64,000 nucleotides of DNA from positions 1-64,000 of the forward strand of contig SVOJ01000004.1 of NCBI GenBank assembly GCA_015066385.1, written 5' to 3'. The notes beneath the pieces are model-generated. The model saw only the letters and a program-made list of their open reading frames with translations. It ran no database searches and had not been told where the DNA came from. Below are positions 1-8,656 of this stretch, in pieces; within the stretch, counting starts at the first letter, position 1; every line of letters begins with the position of its first letter. Made by a program: the position numbers and the translations under genes. Source of the DNA: Oscillospiraceae bacterium (GTDB lineage: Bacteria > Bacillota > Clostridia > Oscillospirales > Acutalibacteraceae).

Positions 1-3000
1 GGTATACTCCTGCAAGTACATCGAGGCTGACCGAGTTGCGCAGGGCGCTTCTGGCATCGCCGGCACTGATCGCGCCGTCGCCGTCAATATCGCCAAGCAC
101 GACAATTTCATACCGTGTGCCGTCGGCAAGGGTCAGCACCGCGCCCGTGCCGATCTTGTCAGTTTCAGCAAGCGTTTCTCCTTTATTATTCACAAGGCTT
201 GCGTCCTCGCCTGCCAATGCAAGAAGGTCTTCGGCAGTTGTGCCGACACGGCACACAAGATTGCCGTCTTCGTTGACAAACACAATATCACTGTCACTGA
301 AAGAGGGGGTCATATCCACAAAATGTATGGTGGCATTGAGCAAGCTATCATTTTTCGGTCCGATATCAATTGCATTCCATTCTTTTTCACTGCCGATGTA
401 ATATACATCGCTCAAAGCAAGGCAAGTATAGAACGCATATCCGCCGATGGCCGTTACGCGATTCGGAATGGTGATGCTTTCAAGACTGTCGCAGTAAATA
501 AATGACTGGTCGCTGATACTTGTTACACTGTCCGGAAGGGTGATTTCTGTAAGAGATGTGCAAACACTGAGTGCACCGTAAGTAATCTCCGTAACGCTGT
601 CCGGCATGGTCACACTTTCAAGACTGCCGCATCCGCTGAACACATATTCGCCGATGTTTGTCACGCTGTCCGGAAGGGTGATGCTTGCAAGACCGATGCA
701 CCGATAAAACGCCGATTCGCCGATGCTTGTCAGTTTGCTGTTGTCGCCGAATGTGATGCTTGCAAGGTTGTCGCAATTATAAAACGCCTCATTGCCGATG
801 CTTGTCACGCTGTCCGGGATGGTGTAACTTGTTCTTGCATTTCCGATTGGGTATTGAATGAGTGTTGTTTTATCTTTGTTGAACAAAACACCGTATGCAT
901 CACTGCTGTAGTTTGCATTGTCCTCATCTACTGTGATGCTTGTAAGCCCGAAGCAGTAACGAAACGCAAAATCGCCGATGCTTGTCACGCTGTCCGGAAG
1001 GGTGATGCTTGCAAGGCTTGCGCAATCTCCAAACGCCTCATCGCCGATGTTTGTCAATTGACTGTTTTCACCAAAGTTCACACTTGCGAGGCTGGTGCAA
1101 TAATAAAATGCATAATTGCCGATGCTTGTCACACTGTCCGGAATGGTCACACTTTCAAGGCTGTCGCAAAAAGAAAACGCCTCATAGCCGATGCTTGTCA
1201 CGCTGTCCGGGATGGTGATGCTTGCAAGGCTGTCGCAAGAAGAAAATGCAGAATTGCCGATGATTGTCACGCTGTCCGGGATGGTGATGCTTGCAAGGCT
1301 GTCGCAAGAACGAAACGCACCGCTTGCAATTACTCTTGTATCATTGTTGATTACATATGCACCGCTGATGTCTGTTTTTGCCGCAATCAAACAATTGTCA
1401 ATATACAATACCCCATTCAGCCAATTGCTTTCATCATTGTAATAAGCGGTGTTGTAGAATGCATCATCGCCGATGCTTGTCACGCTGTCCGGGATGGTGA
1501 TGCTTTCAAGGCTGTAGCAAGAAGAAAACGCCTGATTGCCGATGTTTGTCAATTGGCTGTTTTCACCGAAGGCCACGCTGGCAAGATTATAGCAACTTAC
1601 AAACGCCCTATTGCCGATGCTTGTCACACTGTCCGGGATGGTGATGCTTGCAAGACCGTTGCAACTATAAAACGCCTCATTGCCGATGCTTGTCACACTT
1701 GCCGGGATGGTGATGCTTGCAAGGTTGTCGCAATTATAAAACGCCTCATTGCCGATGCTTGTCAATTGGCTGTTTTCACCAAAGGTCACACTTTCAAGGC
1801 TGTCGCAAGAAGAAAACGCATAATTGCCGATGCTTGTCACACTGTCCGGAATGGTGATGCTTGCAAGGCTGGTGCAATCATAAAACGCAGAATTGCCGAT
1901 GCTTGTCACACTGTCCGGGATGGTGATGTCGGCAAGGTTGGTGCAGTTCTGGAACGCATCATACCCGATGTTATTCACGCTGTCCGGGATGGTATAACTT
2001 GTTCTTGCATTGCCGATTGGGTATTGAATGAGTGTTGTTTTATCTTTGTTGAACAACACGCCGTCCGCATCACTGCTGTAATTTGCATTGTCTGCATTCA
2101 CCGTGATGCTTGCAAGGCCGGCACACCGATAAAATGCCCCATCGCCGATGCTTGTCACACTGTCCGGGATGGTGATGCTTGCAAGGCTGTCGCAAGAAGA
2201 AAACGCAAAATCGCCGATGCTTGTCACGCTGTCCGGAAGGGTGATGCTTGCAAGGCTTGCGCAATCTCCAAACGCCTCATTGCCGATGCTTGTCAATTGG
2301 CTGTTTTCACCAAAGGTCACACTTTCAAGGCTGTCGCAATAATAAAACGCTGATTCGCCGATGTTTGTCACACTGTCCGGGATGGTGATGCTTGCAAGGT
2401 TGTCGCAATTATAAAACGCCTCATTGCCGATGCTTGTCAATTGGCTGTTTTCACCAAAGGTCACACTTTCAAGGCTGTCGCAAGAAGAAAACGCATAATT
2501 GCCGATGCTTGTCACGCTGTCCGGGATGGTGATGCTTGCAAGGCTGTCGCAATTATAAAACGCTGATTCGCCGATGCTTGTCAATTGGCTGTTTTCACCA
2601 AAGGTCACACTTGCAAGGCTGGGGCAATAATAAAACGCTGATTCGCCGATGCTTATTACACTGTCCGGGATGGTGATGCTTGCAAGGCCGGTAAACCGAT
2701 AAAACGCCTGATTGCCGATACTTGCCACACTGTCCGGGATGGTATAACTTGTTCTTGCATTGCCGATTGGGTATTGAATGAGTGTTGTTTTATCTTTGTT
2801 GAATAACACGCCGTTTGCATCGCTGCTGTAGTTTGCGTTGTTTGCATCCACTGTGATGCTTGCAAGGCTTCTGCAAGAAAAAAATGCAGAATCGCCGATG
2901 CTTGTCACGCTGTCCGGAAGGGTGATGCTTGCAAGGTTGGTGCAACCATAAAACGCATCCTCTCCGATGCTTGTCAATTGGCTGTTTTCACCGAAGGTCA

Positions 3001-3691
3001 CGCTGGCAAGATTATAGCAACTTTCAAACGCCCTATCGCCGATGCTTGTCACACTGTCCGGGATGGTGATGTCGGCAAGGTTGGTGCAGTTCTGGAACGC
3101 AGCATACCCGATGTTATTCACGCTGTCCGGGATGGTGTAACTTGTTCTTGCATTGCCGATGGGGTATTGAATGAGTGTTGTTTTATCTTTGTTGAATAAC
3201 ACGCCGTTTGCATCACTGCTGTAGTATGCATTGTTTTCATCCACTGTGATGCTTGCAAGACCGTTGCAACTATAAAACGCCCTATCGCCGATACTTTTCA
3301 CACTGTCCGGGATGGTGATGCTTGCAAGGCTGTCGCAATCTCTAAACGCAGAATTGCCGATGCTTGTCACACCGTCTGCAATGACCGCCTTTTTGATGGA
3401 GGGCCATTTATAATGCCACGGCATAGACGAAGGAGATGAATAATTCGCCATTTTCCCCGTGCCGGAGATTGTGAGGGTGCCCTCATTGTCCAGTGTCCAT
3501 GTCAGGTTTTCGCCGCAGGTGCCGGATGCGACAACTTCTGCCGCGTTTGCGGTATGGTTAAAATCAGCACCGAGAGAAAACGCAGGTGAGTCAAAGCCGA
3601 CAAAGCCTGCAATCGGTGCAGATGCAAGCAAAAGCACTGCCGTCAGGAGAATGCATATGTTTTTCTTAAAGGAATTGTTTAATTTTTCCAT
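1..3691 (-). CDS. BspA-like leucine-rich-repeat surface protein with C-terminal dockerin (partial)
   Basis: The frame opens at ATG 3691 behind AAGGAGGGAA and is still in register at position 94, giving at least 1230 residues; the C-terminus lies off the window. Residues 1-50 hold a signal peptide (NNSFKKNICILLTAVLLLAS). Next come an Ig-like or beta stretch (TCGENLTWTLDNEGTLTISG), a long array of 23-residue LRR_5 repeats (consensus ITIPDSVTSIGDxAFxxCxxLAS), a post-repeat segment (YYIGSEKEWNAI), and a first dockerin half-site (GDIDGDGAISAGDARSALR) at the window edge. The family is known for extracellular adhesins. The dockerin predicts tethering to a cohesin-bearing partner, but no cohesin is seen here. 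The second half of the dockerin is not visible, so calling it complete is inference. Confidence 0.9.
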   Translation of the reverse strand, partial: MEKLNNSFKKNICILLTAVLLLASAPIAGFVGFDSPAFSLGADFNHTANAAEVVASGTCGENLTWTLDNEGTLTISGTGKMANYSSPSSMPWHYKWPSIKKAVIADGVTSIGNSAFRDCDSLASITIPDSVKSIGDRAFYSCNGLASITVDENNAYYSSDANGVLFNKDKTTLIQYPIGNARTSYTIPDSVNNIGYAAFQNCTNLADITIPDSVTSIGDRAFESCYNLASVTFGENSQLTSIGEDAFYGCTNLASITLPDSVTSIGDSAFFSCRSLASITVDANNANYSSDANGVLFNKDKTTLIQYPIGNARTSYTIPDSVASIGNQAFYRFTGLASITIPDSVISIGESAFYYCPSLASVTFGENSQLTSIGESAFYNCDSLASITIPDSVTSIGNYAFSSCDSLESVTFGENSQLTSIGNEAFYNCDNLASITIPDSVTNIGESAFYYCDSLESVTFGENSQLTSIGNEAFGDCASLASITLPDSVTSIGDFAFSSCDSLASITIPDSVTSIGDGAFYRCAGLASITVNADNANYSSDADGVLFNKDKTTLIQYPIGNARTSYTIPDSVNNIGYDAFQNCTNLADITIPDSVTSIGNSAFYDCTSLASITIPDSVTSIGNYAFSSCDSLESVTFGENSQLTSIGNEAFYNCDNLASITIPASVTSIGNEAFYSCNGLASITIPDSVTSIGNRAFVSCYNLASVAFGENSQLTNIGNQAFSSCYSLESITIPDSVTSIGDDAFYNTAYYNDESNWLNGVLYIDNCLIAAKTDISGAYVINNDTRVIASGAFRSCDSLASITIPDSVTIIGNSAFSSCDSLASITIPDSVTSIGYEAFSFCDSLESVTIPDSVTSIGNYAFYYCTSLASVNFGENSQLTNIGDEAFGDCASLASITLPDSVTSIGDFAFRYCFGLTSITVDEDNANYSSDAYGVLFNKDKTTLIQYPIGNARTSYTIPDSVTSIGNEAFYNCDNLASITFGDNSKLTSIGESAFYRCIGLASITLPDSVTNIGEYVFSGCGSLESVTMPDSVTEITYGALSVCTSLTEITLPDSVTSISDQSFIYCDSLESITIPNRVTAIGGYAFYTCLALSDVYYIGSEKEWNAIDIGPKNDSLLNATIHFVDMTPSFSDSDIVFVNEDGNLVCRVGTTAEDLLALAGEDASLVNNKGETLAETDKIGTGAVLTLADGTRYEIVVLGDIDGDGAISAGDARSALRNSVSLDVLAGVY
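400..3390 (-). repeat. LRR_5 array with four spacer cassettes
   Basis: A DNA-level tandem array with a 69-bp period (the TTGTCAC-CTGTCCGG-ATGGTGATGCTTGCAAG theme) encodes the leucine-rich repeats. Four near-identical cassettes interrupt it, starting at about 818, 1988, 2738 and 3131. Each encodes a segment with the landmarks TIP..NARTSY..QYPIG, DKTTL, GVLFN and YSSDA..VDENN. A different insert at about 1335-1460 reads YYNDESNWLNGVLY..NCLIAAKTDISGAY, a type also known from BspA proteins. The close DNA identity of the copies suggests recent in-frame expansion or gene conversion. Confidence 0.85.
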
Positions 3692-3713
3692 AAAATTCCC
3701 TCCTTTATGAAAT

Positions 3714-3742
3714 AATATAGTGTATTTTCCGCAAAAAGTCAA
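3714..3742 (-). promoter_or_regulatory. Promoter of the LRR/dockerin gene
   Basis: On the minus strand TTGACT (3742-3737), a 17-bp spacer and TATATT (3719-3714) lie just upstream of the ribosome binding site at about 3698-3704. An inverted repeat TAGCG/CGCTA (3743-3747 and 3756-3760) abuts the -35 box and could be an operator. This is read by eye. Confidence 0.6.
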
Positions 3743-3800
3743 TAGCGTATTTTTTCGCTACGGTATAATATATTCATTACAATTGTTAAAAAAATGGTCA

Positions 3801-3829
3801 TTGCTTTTTAATAATCATTATGGTATAAT
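3801..3829 (+). promoter_or_regulatory. Promoter of the tandem carboxypeptidase genes
   Basis: TTGCTT (3801-3806), a 17-bp spacer and TATAAT (3824-3829) lie about 35 bp ahead of the GTG start at 3864. It drives the pair divergently from the LRR gene. Confidence 0.6.
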
Positions 3830-3863
3830 ATAAAGATAGTCGAAAGAAACGGATGGATTTATT

Positions 3864-4730
3864 GTGGAAAGATATAAAAAAGTTTTTCTTATCTGTTTTA
3901 TGAGCATTGTCTTTTGTCTTTGTTTTACTCTCGGTTCGTCGGCAATGTGTGCGGATGCGGACGGGGACAAGGTACTCAGTGCAGGTGATGCGCGCGTGGT
4001 GCTTCGCATCAGCGTCGGTCTGGAACCTGCAACCACCTCTGTTGTGCAGAACTGCGACATGGACTATGACGGGCACCTCACAGCAGGCGATGCACGTGAA
4101 ATTCTGCGCATTGCCGTAGGCTACGGCAGAAGTGACGACAGCGGCGCGGACGGCTTTGAAGGGGCAACCCCGGTCGGCATTACGGACAAATATTATAAGA
4201 TTTACAACATAAACGGCTTTACCTTTATTGACGGTCTGCTCATTGCCAACAAGACCTATTCCCTGCCGCAGAATTACGCGCCCGGCGGATTGTATGAAGA
4301 ATGTGAAACAGCTTTTTACACATTGCAAAGTGCCGCTGCAAAAGACGGACAATATATGTATCTCAATTCCGGCTACCGCAGTTATGCTTCACAACAGAGC
4401 ATTTATACAGAGTATGTTTATTCTTACGGCTATGCCTATGCGGAAGCGCAAGCCGCACGCCCGGGACACAGCGAACACCAAACGGGGCTTGCCATTGATG
4501 TGACCAATTCATCCGGGTATTTCACGGGCTCCTCGCAAGCGGCATGGCTCAAAGAGAACTGTGCGGACTACGGCTTTATTCTGCGCTACCCGGAAGGCAA
4601 AAGCGATAAAACGGGATACAATGCCGAAGCATGGCACATCCGCTATGTGGGCTTGGAACACGCACAAAAAATCACCGCCAGCGGATTGTGTCTGGAAGAA
4701 TACTACGGCATTACTTCCCGTTACGCATGA
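3864..4730 (+). CDS. Dockerin-bearing D-alanyl-D-alanine carboxypeptidase, M15B/VanY type
   Basis: A 288-residue secreted protein. A GTG start gives a good signal peptide (MERYKKVFLICFMSIVFCLC); the ribosome binding site is weak. Residues about 28-88 form a complete two-loop type I dockerin (DADGDKVLSAGDARVVLRIS, then DMDYDGHLTAGDAREILR). Residues about 100-288 are the zinc peptidase domain, with SGYRS near 170, the metal motif GHSEHQTGLAIDV near 205 and the catalytic/metal motif EAWHIRYVG near 257. M15B enzymes trim the terminal D-Ala from peptidoglycan stem peptides. The dockerin in front implies display in or on the envelope through a cohesin. A paralogue follows 31 bp downstream, probably as one transcript. 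Confidence 0.9.
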   Translation: MERYKKVFLICFMSIVFCLCFTLGSSAMCADADGDKVLSAGDARVVLRISVGLEPATTSVVQNCDMDYDGHLTAGDAREILRIAVGYGRSDDSGADGFEGATPVGITDKYYKIYNINGFTFIDGLLIANKTYSLPQNYAPGGLYEECETAFYTLQSAAAKDGQYMYLNSGYRSYASQQSIYTEYVYSYGYAYAEAQAARPGHSEHQTGLAIDVTNSSGYFTGSSQAAWLKENCADYGFILRYPEGKSDKTGYNAEAWHIRYVGLEHAQKITASGLCLEEYYGITSRYA

Positions 4731-4761
4731 CGGTTTCATTGGATAAAATGGGGGTTAAAAC

Positions 4762-5640
4762 ATGAAAAAAACAATCAGAGCCATCGCGTTGCTTTTATGC
4801 GTAGCAATGCTTTTCGCAACGTCGGTATTGCCGACTTCGGCGGCTTCTTCTTTTGCAGATGCAGACAATGACGGACGGATTCTGTCTGCAGATGCAAGAA
4901 TCGTTCTTCGCGCTTCGGTCGGGCTTTCTCCGTGGACGGATGAGATGCTCAAAAACTGCGACATTGACAACGACAAAACCCTGACTTCGGGGGATGCAAG
5001 ACTCATTCTGCGACTTTCGGTCGGCTTCGGCAACGAAGATGATTCCTGCCTGAACGGCATGGAAGGTGCCGAGTTGGTCGGGCTTACCGCAAAAGATTAC
5101 AAAATTTATGAAAAAGACGGCATTACCTACATTGACGGTATTCTCATTGCAAACAAGACCTATCCCCTGCCGTCAACTTACAATCCGGGCGCTTTGCTTC
5201 CCGAATGCAAGCAAGCCTTCAATCAGATGGCGTATGATGCCTATTACGGTGACGGCATTTACCTGTATGAACTGTCGGGCTATCGTTCCTATGCAACACA
5301 GAACCGCCTTTACAACAATTACGTTGCCGCAGACGGAAAACAATTGGCCGACACCTATTCAGCCCGTCCCGGTCATTCCGAACACCAGTCGGGACTGGCA
5401 CTGGATGTCAACTCCGTGGAAGCATCTTTTGCTTATACGGCTGAAGCGAAATGGCTTGCTGCGAATTGTTATAAGTACGGTTTTATTCTGCGCTATCCAT
5501 ACGGCAAAACCAACAAGACAGGGTATATCTATGAAGCATGGCACATCCGTTATGTCGGCGTTGACATTGCAACCAAAATTCACAACAGCGGCCTGTGCCT
5601 GGAAGAATACTACGGCATTACTTCCAAATACAACTATTGA
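4762..5640 (+). CDS. Second dockerin-bearing D-alanyl-D-alanine carboxypeptidase, M15B/VanY type
   Basis: A 292-residue paralogue of the gene just upstream, starting at ATG 4762 behind GGGGGT. It has a signal peptide (MKKTIRAIALLLCVAMLFAT), an N-terminal dockerin (DADNDGRILSADARIVLRAS and DIDNDKTLTSGDARLILRLS), then the M15B domain with SGYRS, the metal motif GHSEHQSGLALDV and EAWHIRYVG. All residues expected for zinc binding and catalysis are visible, so both copies should be active. The two proteins align end to end but are clearly diverged, which points to an old tandem duplication with both copies kept. A shared bidirectional terminator follows. Confidence 0.9.
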   Translation: MKKTIRAIALLLCVAMLFATSVLPTSAASSFADADNDGRILSADARIVLRASVGLSPWTDEMLKNCDIDNDKTLTSGDARLILRLSVGFGNEDDSCLNGMEGAELVGLTAKDYKIYEKDGITYIDGILIANKTYPLPSTYNPGALLPECKQAFNQMAYDAYYGDGIYLYELSGYRSYATQNRLYNNYVAADGKQLADTYSARPGHSEHQSGLALDVNSVEASFAYTAEAKWLAANCYKYGFILRYPYGKTNKTGYIYEAWHIRYVGVDIATKIHNSGLCLEEYYGITSKYNY

Positions 5641-5660
5641 TAGAGCAATAAAACAAAAAA

Positions 5661-5682
5661 ACGGGATCAACGCTGATCCCGT
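5661..5682. terminator. Bidirectional rho-independent terminator between the carboxypeptidase pair and xylB
   Basis: A 9-bp stem ACGGGATCA/TGATCCCGT with a 4-nt loop is followed by T-rich tracts on both strands (GTTTTTGTTTT on plus, TTTTTTTGTTTT on minus). It ends the converging plus-strand and minus-strand operons. Confidence 0.85.
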
Positions 5683-5689
5683 TTTTGTT

Positions 5690-7216
5690 TTATATTTTTG
5701 ACAAATCCTTATATGTCGATTTTAAAGGCGCATACAACTGCTTATAGATTGTGTAATACGGCTGATAAGCAACTGTGTTTTCGGTTTCGGGGACGGTTTC
5801 ATCGGCAATGCAGATAATTTTGTCGCAGGCTTCGGGGACACTGCCGTAAAGCCCCGCACCGACCATGGCAAGAATGGCGGCACCCAATGCCGCGCCCTCA
5901 GTGTTCTGCGTGCGGCAAACGGGGCGGGCATACAAATCGGCAAGCATTTTACGCCAGAAGGCACTTCTTGCACCGCCGCCGCAGACTGCCATGGTGTTGA
6001 CTTCCATATGCAGTTCACGGAAAACGGAAAGGCAATCGCACAGCGAGTAGCTGACACCCTCCATGACCGCACGGATGATATCGCCTTTTGCGTGCATCGC
6101 AGAAAGACCAAAGAACACACCGCGGCAATCAGGGTCCAGATGCGGTGTGCGTTCGCCCATCAAATAAGGCAAAAACAGCAATCTGTTTGCACCGATGGGG
6201 GATTGCTGTGCAAGGGCGGTCATAACTTCGTACGGATCGCAGTTCTGTTCTTTTGCAAGGTTGATTTCCGTTTCGCAGAAAGTATCCCTTGTCCAGCGAA
6301 GCGACAATCCTGCCGCCTGCGTAACGCCCATCACATGCCAACAACCGGGTACTGCACAGCAGAAGGTGTGGATTCTGCCCTTGGGGTCAATAACGGGCTT
6401 GTCGGTGTGCAAAAATACAACACCGCTTGTGCCGATGGTGGTGAAAGCCGCTCCGTCTTTGACAACACCTGTCCCCACAGCGGCGGCAGCATTGTCGCCT
6501 GCACCGCCCACAACGGGCACAGCCGTGGTAAGACCTGTAAGGTCAGCAATTTCCGCGGTCAGGTAGCCCGTGATGTCGGGCGATTCATAGACTTTTCCGA
6601 GCAGTTTGCGGTCGATGCCGAGTTTTTTGAGAACTTCGTCCGACCAATCGCGGTTGGGAACGTCAAGCAATTGCATCCCTGCGGCATCGCTGACTTCCGT
6701 GGCAAACACACCGCAAAGAATATAGCGGATATAATCTTTGGGCAGCAAAATATGGGCACATTTTGCATAGATTTCAGGCTCATGCTTTTTGACCCACATG
6801 ATTTTGGAAGCCGTAAAGCCGGTCAATGCGGGGTTTGCTGTAATTTCTATGAGTCTTTCCCTGCCGACAAGACGTTCAATGTCTTCGCATTCCGCCCCCG
6901 TACGCTGATCACACCAAATGATGGACGGACGTAAGACTTCACCGTTTTCATCGAGCATAACAAGACCGTGCATCTGTCCCGAAAGACCGATGCCGACAAT
7001 ATCAGTTGCGGCAACCCCGCTGTTTTTTACAACAGCCGTAAGCGTTTCCAGCACGGCATTTTTCCAGTCAATAGGATCTTGTTCCGCCCAACCGTTTTTG
7101 GGTTGAGAGAGCGGATATTCGGCACTCTGCGAGCAGACGGCATTGCCGAGAGAATCAAACAGCACCGTTTTTGTGCCGGAAGTGCCGATATCAATACCGA
7201 TACAATATTTCATCAT
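5690..7216 (-). CDS. xylB: Xylulokinase
   Basis: A 508-residue FGGY-family carbohydrate kinase, the usual length for XylB. The N-terminus has the phosphate-1 loop (GIDIGTSGTKTVLFDS), then WAEQDP, IWCDQRTGAE and the C-terminal ATPase lobe (GGAGDNAAAAVGTG, GTSGVVFLH, VCGGGARSAFW). It phosphorylates D-xylulose to xylulose 5-phosphate, which feeds the pentose phosphate or phosphoketolase route. The start codon overlaps the xylA stop by one base (TAATG), so translation is coupled; a second ATG directly follows. With xylA it forms a complete two-step xylose entry pathway. No XylR-type repressor or xylose transporter is in the window. Confidence 0.95.
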   Translation of the reverse strand: MMKYCIGIDIGTSGTKTVLFDSLGNAVCSQSAEYPLSQPKNGWAEQDPIDWKNAVLETLTAVVKNSGVAATDIVGIGLSGQMHGLVMLDENGEVLRPSIIWCDQRTGAECEDIERLVGRERLIEITANPALTGFTASKIMWVKKHEPEIYAKCAHILLPKDYIRYILCGVFATEVSDAAGMQLLDVPNRDWSDEVLKKLGIDRKLLGKVYESPDITGYLTAEIADLTGLTTAVPVVGGAGDNAAAAVGTGVVKDGAAFTTIGTSGVVFLHTDKPVIDPKGRIHTFCCAVPGCWHVMGVTQAAGLSLRWTRDTFCETEINLAKEQNCDPYEVMTALAQQSPIGANRLLFLPYLMGERTPHLDPDCRGVFFGLSAMHAKGDIIRAVMEGVSYSLCDCLSVFRELHMEVNTMAVCGGGARSAFWRKMLADLYARPVCRTQNTEGAALGAAILAMVGAGLYGSVPEACDKIICIADETVPETENTVAYQPYYTIYKQLYAPLKSTYKDLSKI

Positions 7217-8532
7217 TATTCACCGAACAGCACGCTGTTGACAACGCTTTCAAGATATTCCTGTCTGCCGCTTCCCGGGGCGGCAGGCTTTTTGAGGTTG
7301 AGTGCATAGTCTGCCAATTCGGTGAGATCTGCTTCACCGCTGCGGATGCGTGCTCCTATACCTTCGTTGTAAGAAGCATAACGCTGTGCAATGAAGTCGT
7401 CGAGTCTGCCGTCTTCAATGAGTTTTGCAGCCTTGATAAGACCGAGTGCATAGGCATCCATGCCGAGGATGAATGCATGGAACATATCTTCCTTGGTGTA
7501 ACTGGGTCTGCGGTTCTTGGCATCGAAGTTGAAGCCGCCGTTGGTAAGACCACCGTACTTGAGGATTTCAAGCATGCACATGGTGGTTTCGTAAATGTCA
7601 TAGGGAAATTCATCGGTATCCCAACCAAGGAACAGGTCACCCTGGTTTGCGTCGATGGAGCCGAGCATGCCGTTGATGGCAGACACACGCAGTTCGTGGC
7701 GGAAGGTATGACCTGCAAGGGTTGCGTGGTTGGCTTCAATATTCATCTTGAAATCCTTGTCAAGACCGTACTGACGCAAAAATCCGATTGCCGTTGCGGC
7801 ATCGAAATCATACTGATGTTTCATGGGTTCTTTGGGCTTGGGTTCGATGTAGAAGTCCCCCGTAAAGCCGATGGAACGGGCATAATCGACAGCCTTGTGC
7901 ATGAGGTTGGCAATATTTTCCTGTTCAAGTTTCATGTCGGTATTGAGAAGGGTTTCATATCCTTCACGACCGCCCCAGAACACATACCCCCGGCCGCCGA
8001 GTTTAACGGTCAGTTCAATTGCCTTTTTGATCTGCGCGGCGGCAAAACAATAAACTTCTGCACTGTTGGAAGAACCTGCACCGTTGCAGAAACGCGGATC
8101 GCCGAACAGATTAGCAGTGCCCCACAGGCATTTGATTCCCGTCTGATTCATTTTTTCAAGAATGTAATCGGTGATTTCATCCAGACGGCGGTTGGTTTCG
8201 TTGATGTCTTCGGCGGCGGGAACAAGGTCAACGTCATGGAAGCAGAAATAGCGGATACCGAGCTTCTGCATGAATTCAAAGCCTGCATCGACCTTTGCAA
8301 ATGCATGTTCCATGGTACCGGGCACTGCACCGAAACTCTTGTCCGCCGTGCCGACACCAAACATATCGGTTCCTGTTGCACAGAGATTGTGCCACCATGC
8401 CATTGCAAAGGGCAGATGTTCGCTCATTTTTTTGCCGAGGATGACACGGTCGGCATCATAATAACGGAAAGCAAAGGGATTTTTGGTGGAAGGACCTTCA
8501 TAACGGATGGTATCCATTTCAAAATGCTGCAT
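7216..8532 (-). CDS. xylA: Xylose isomerase
   Basis: A 438-residue group II type xylose isomerase starting at ATG 8532 behind AAAGGAG. Diagnostic segments are [11 protein letters not shown] (active-site His), [11 protein letters not shown], the metal-binding [25 protein letters not shown] and GWDTDEFP. It interconverts D-xylose and D-xylulose with two divalent metal ions in the cytoplasm. It is first in the xylAB operon, has its own consensus-like promoter, and is coupled to xylB through TAATG. The length and all metal ligands look intact. This class of isomerase is common in clostridia that grow on plant hemicellulose, which fits the dockerin proteins nearby. Confidence 0.97.
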   Translation of the reverse strand: MQHFEMDTIRYEGPSTKNPFAFRYYDADRVILGKKMSEHLPFAMAWWHNLCATGTDMFGVGTADKSFGAVPGTMEHAFAKVDAGFEFMQKLGIRYFCFHDVDLVPAAEDINETNRRLDEITDYILEKMNQTGIKCLWGTANLFGDPRFCNGAGSSNSAEVYCFAAAQIKKAIELTVKLGGRGYVFWGGREGYETLLNTDMKLEQENIANLMHKAVDYARSIGFTGDFYIEPKPKEPMKHQYDFDAATAIGFLRQYGLDKDFKMNIEANHATLAGHTFRHELRVSAINGMLGSIDANQGDLFLGWDTDEFPYDIYETTMCMLEILKYGGLTNGGFNFDAKNRRPSYTKEDMFHAFILGMDAYALGLIKAAKLIEDGRLDDFIAQRYASYNEGIGARIRSGEADLTELADYALNLKKPAAPGSGRQEYLESVVNSVLFGE

Positions 8533-8572
8533 TTGTATACACTCCTTTTTTCAAATTGGCATATTCATTAAC

Positions 8573-8601
8573 AGTATACTTGTTTTTTTTGCATTTTGCA
8601 A
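8573..8601 (-). promoter_or_regulatory. xylAB promoter
   Basis: On the minus strand TTGCAA (8601-8596), a 17-bp spacer and TATACT (8578-8573). The palindromic hexamer GTATAC occurs twice, once over the -10 box (8574-8579) and once just before the start codon (8535-8540). The spacing suggests a possible paired operator, but I cannot name a regulator. Confidence 0.65.
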
Positions 8602-8618
8602 TCATAAAACAAAAAAAA

Positions 8619-8642
8619 GAGAGGCTGTTTCAACAGCCTCTC
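8619..8642 (-). terminator. Rho-independent terminator of the 399-residue dockerin gene
   Basis: An 11-bp perfect stem GAGAGGCTGTT/AACAGCCTCTC with a 2-nt gap loop is followed on the minus strand by TTTTTTTTGTTTT. It sits between the upstream dockerin gene and the xylA promoter, so it insulates xylAB. Confidence 0.9.
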
Positions 8643-8656
8643 GCGTGGATATTCAA

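Noticed and set aside
854-2353. A plus-strand repetitive Cys/His-rich frame (IADACHTVRDGDACK) opposite the LRR gene
   Set aside because: It is the antisense reading of the 69-bp LRR units in the same register. The sense strand gives a signal peptide, consensus LRR repeats and a dockerin, so the plus strand is not coding.
818-3260. CRISPR-like impression from regularly spaced near-identical units
   Set aside because: The unit is 69 bp, codes for LRR repeats in frame, and the so-called spacers are themselves conserved.
7171-8571. Long plus-strand frame opposite xylose isomerase
   Set aside because: Antisense shadow of xylA with the same codon-register cause.
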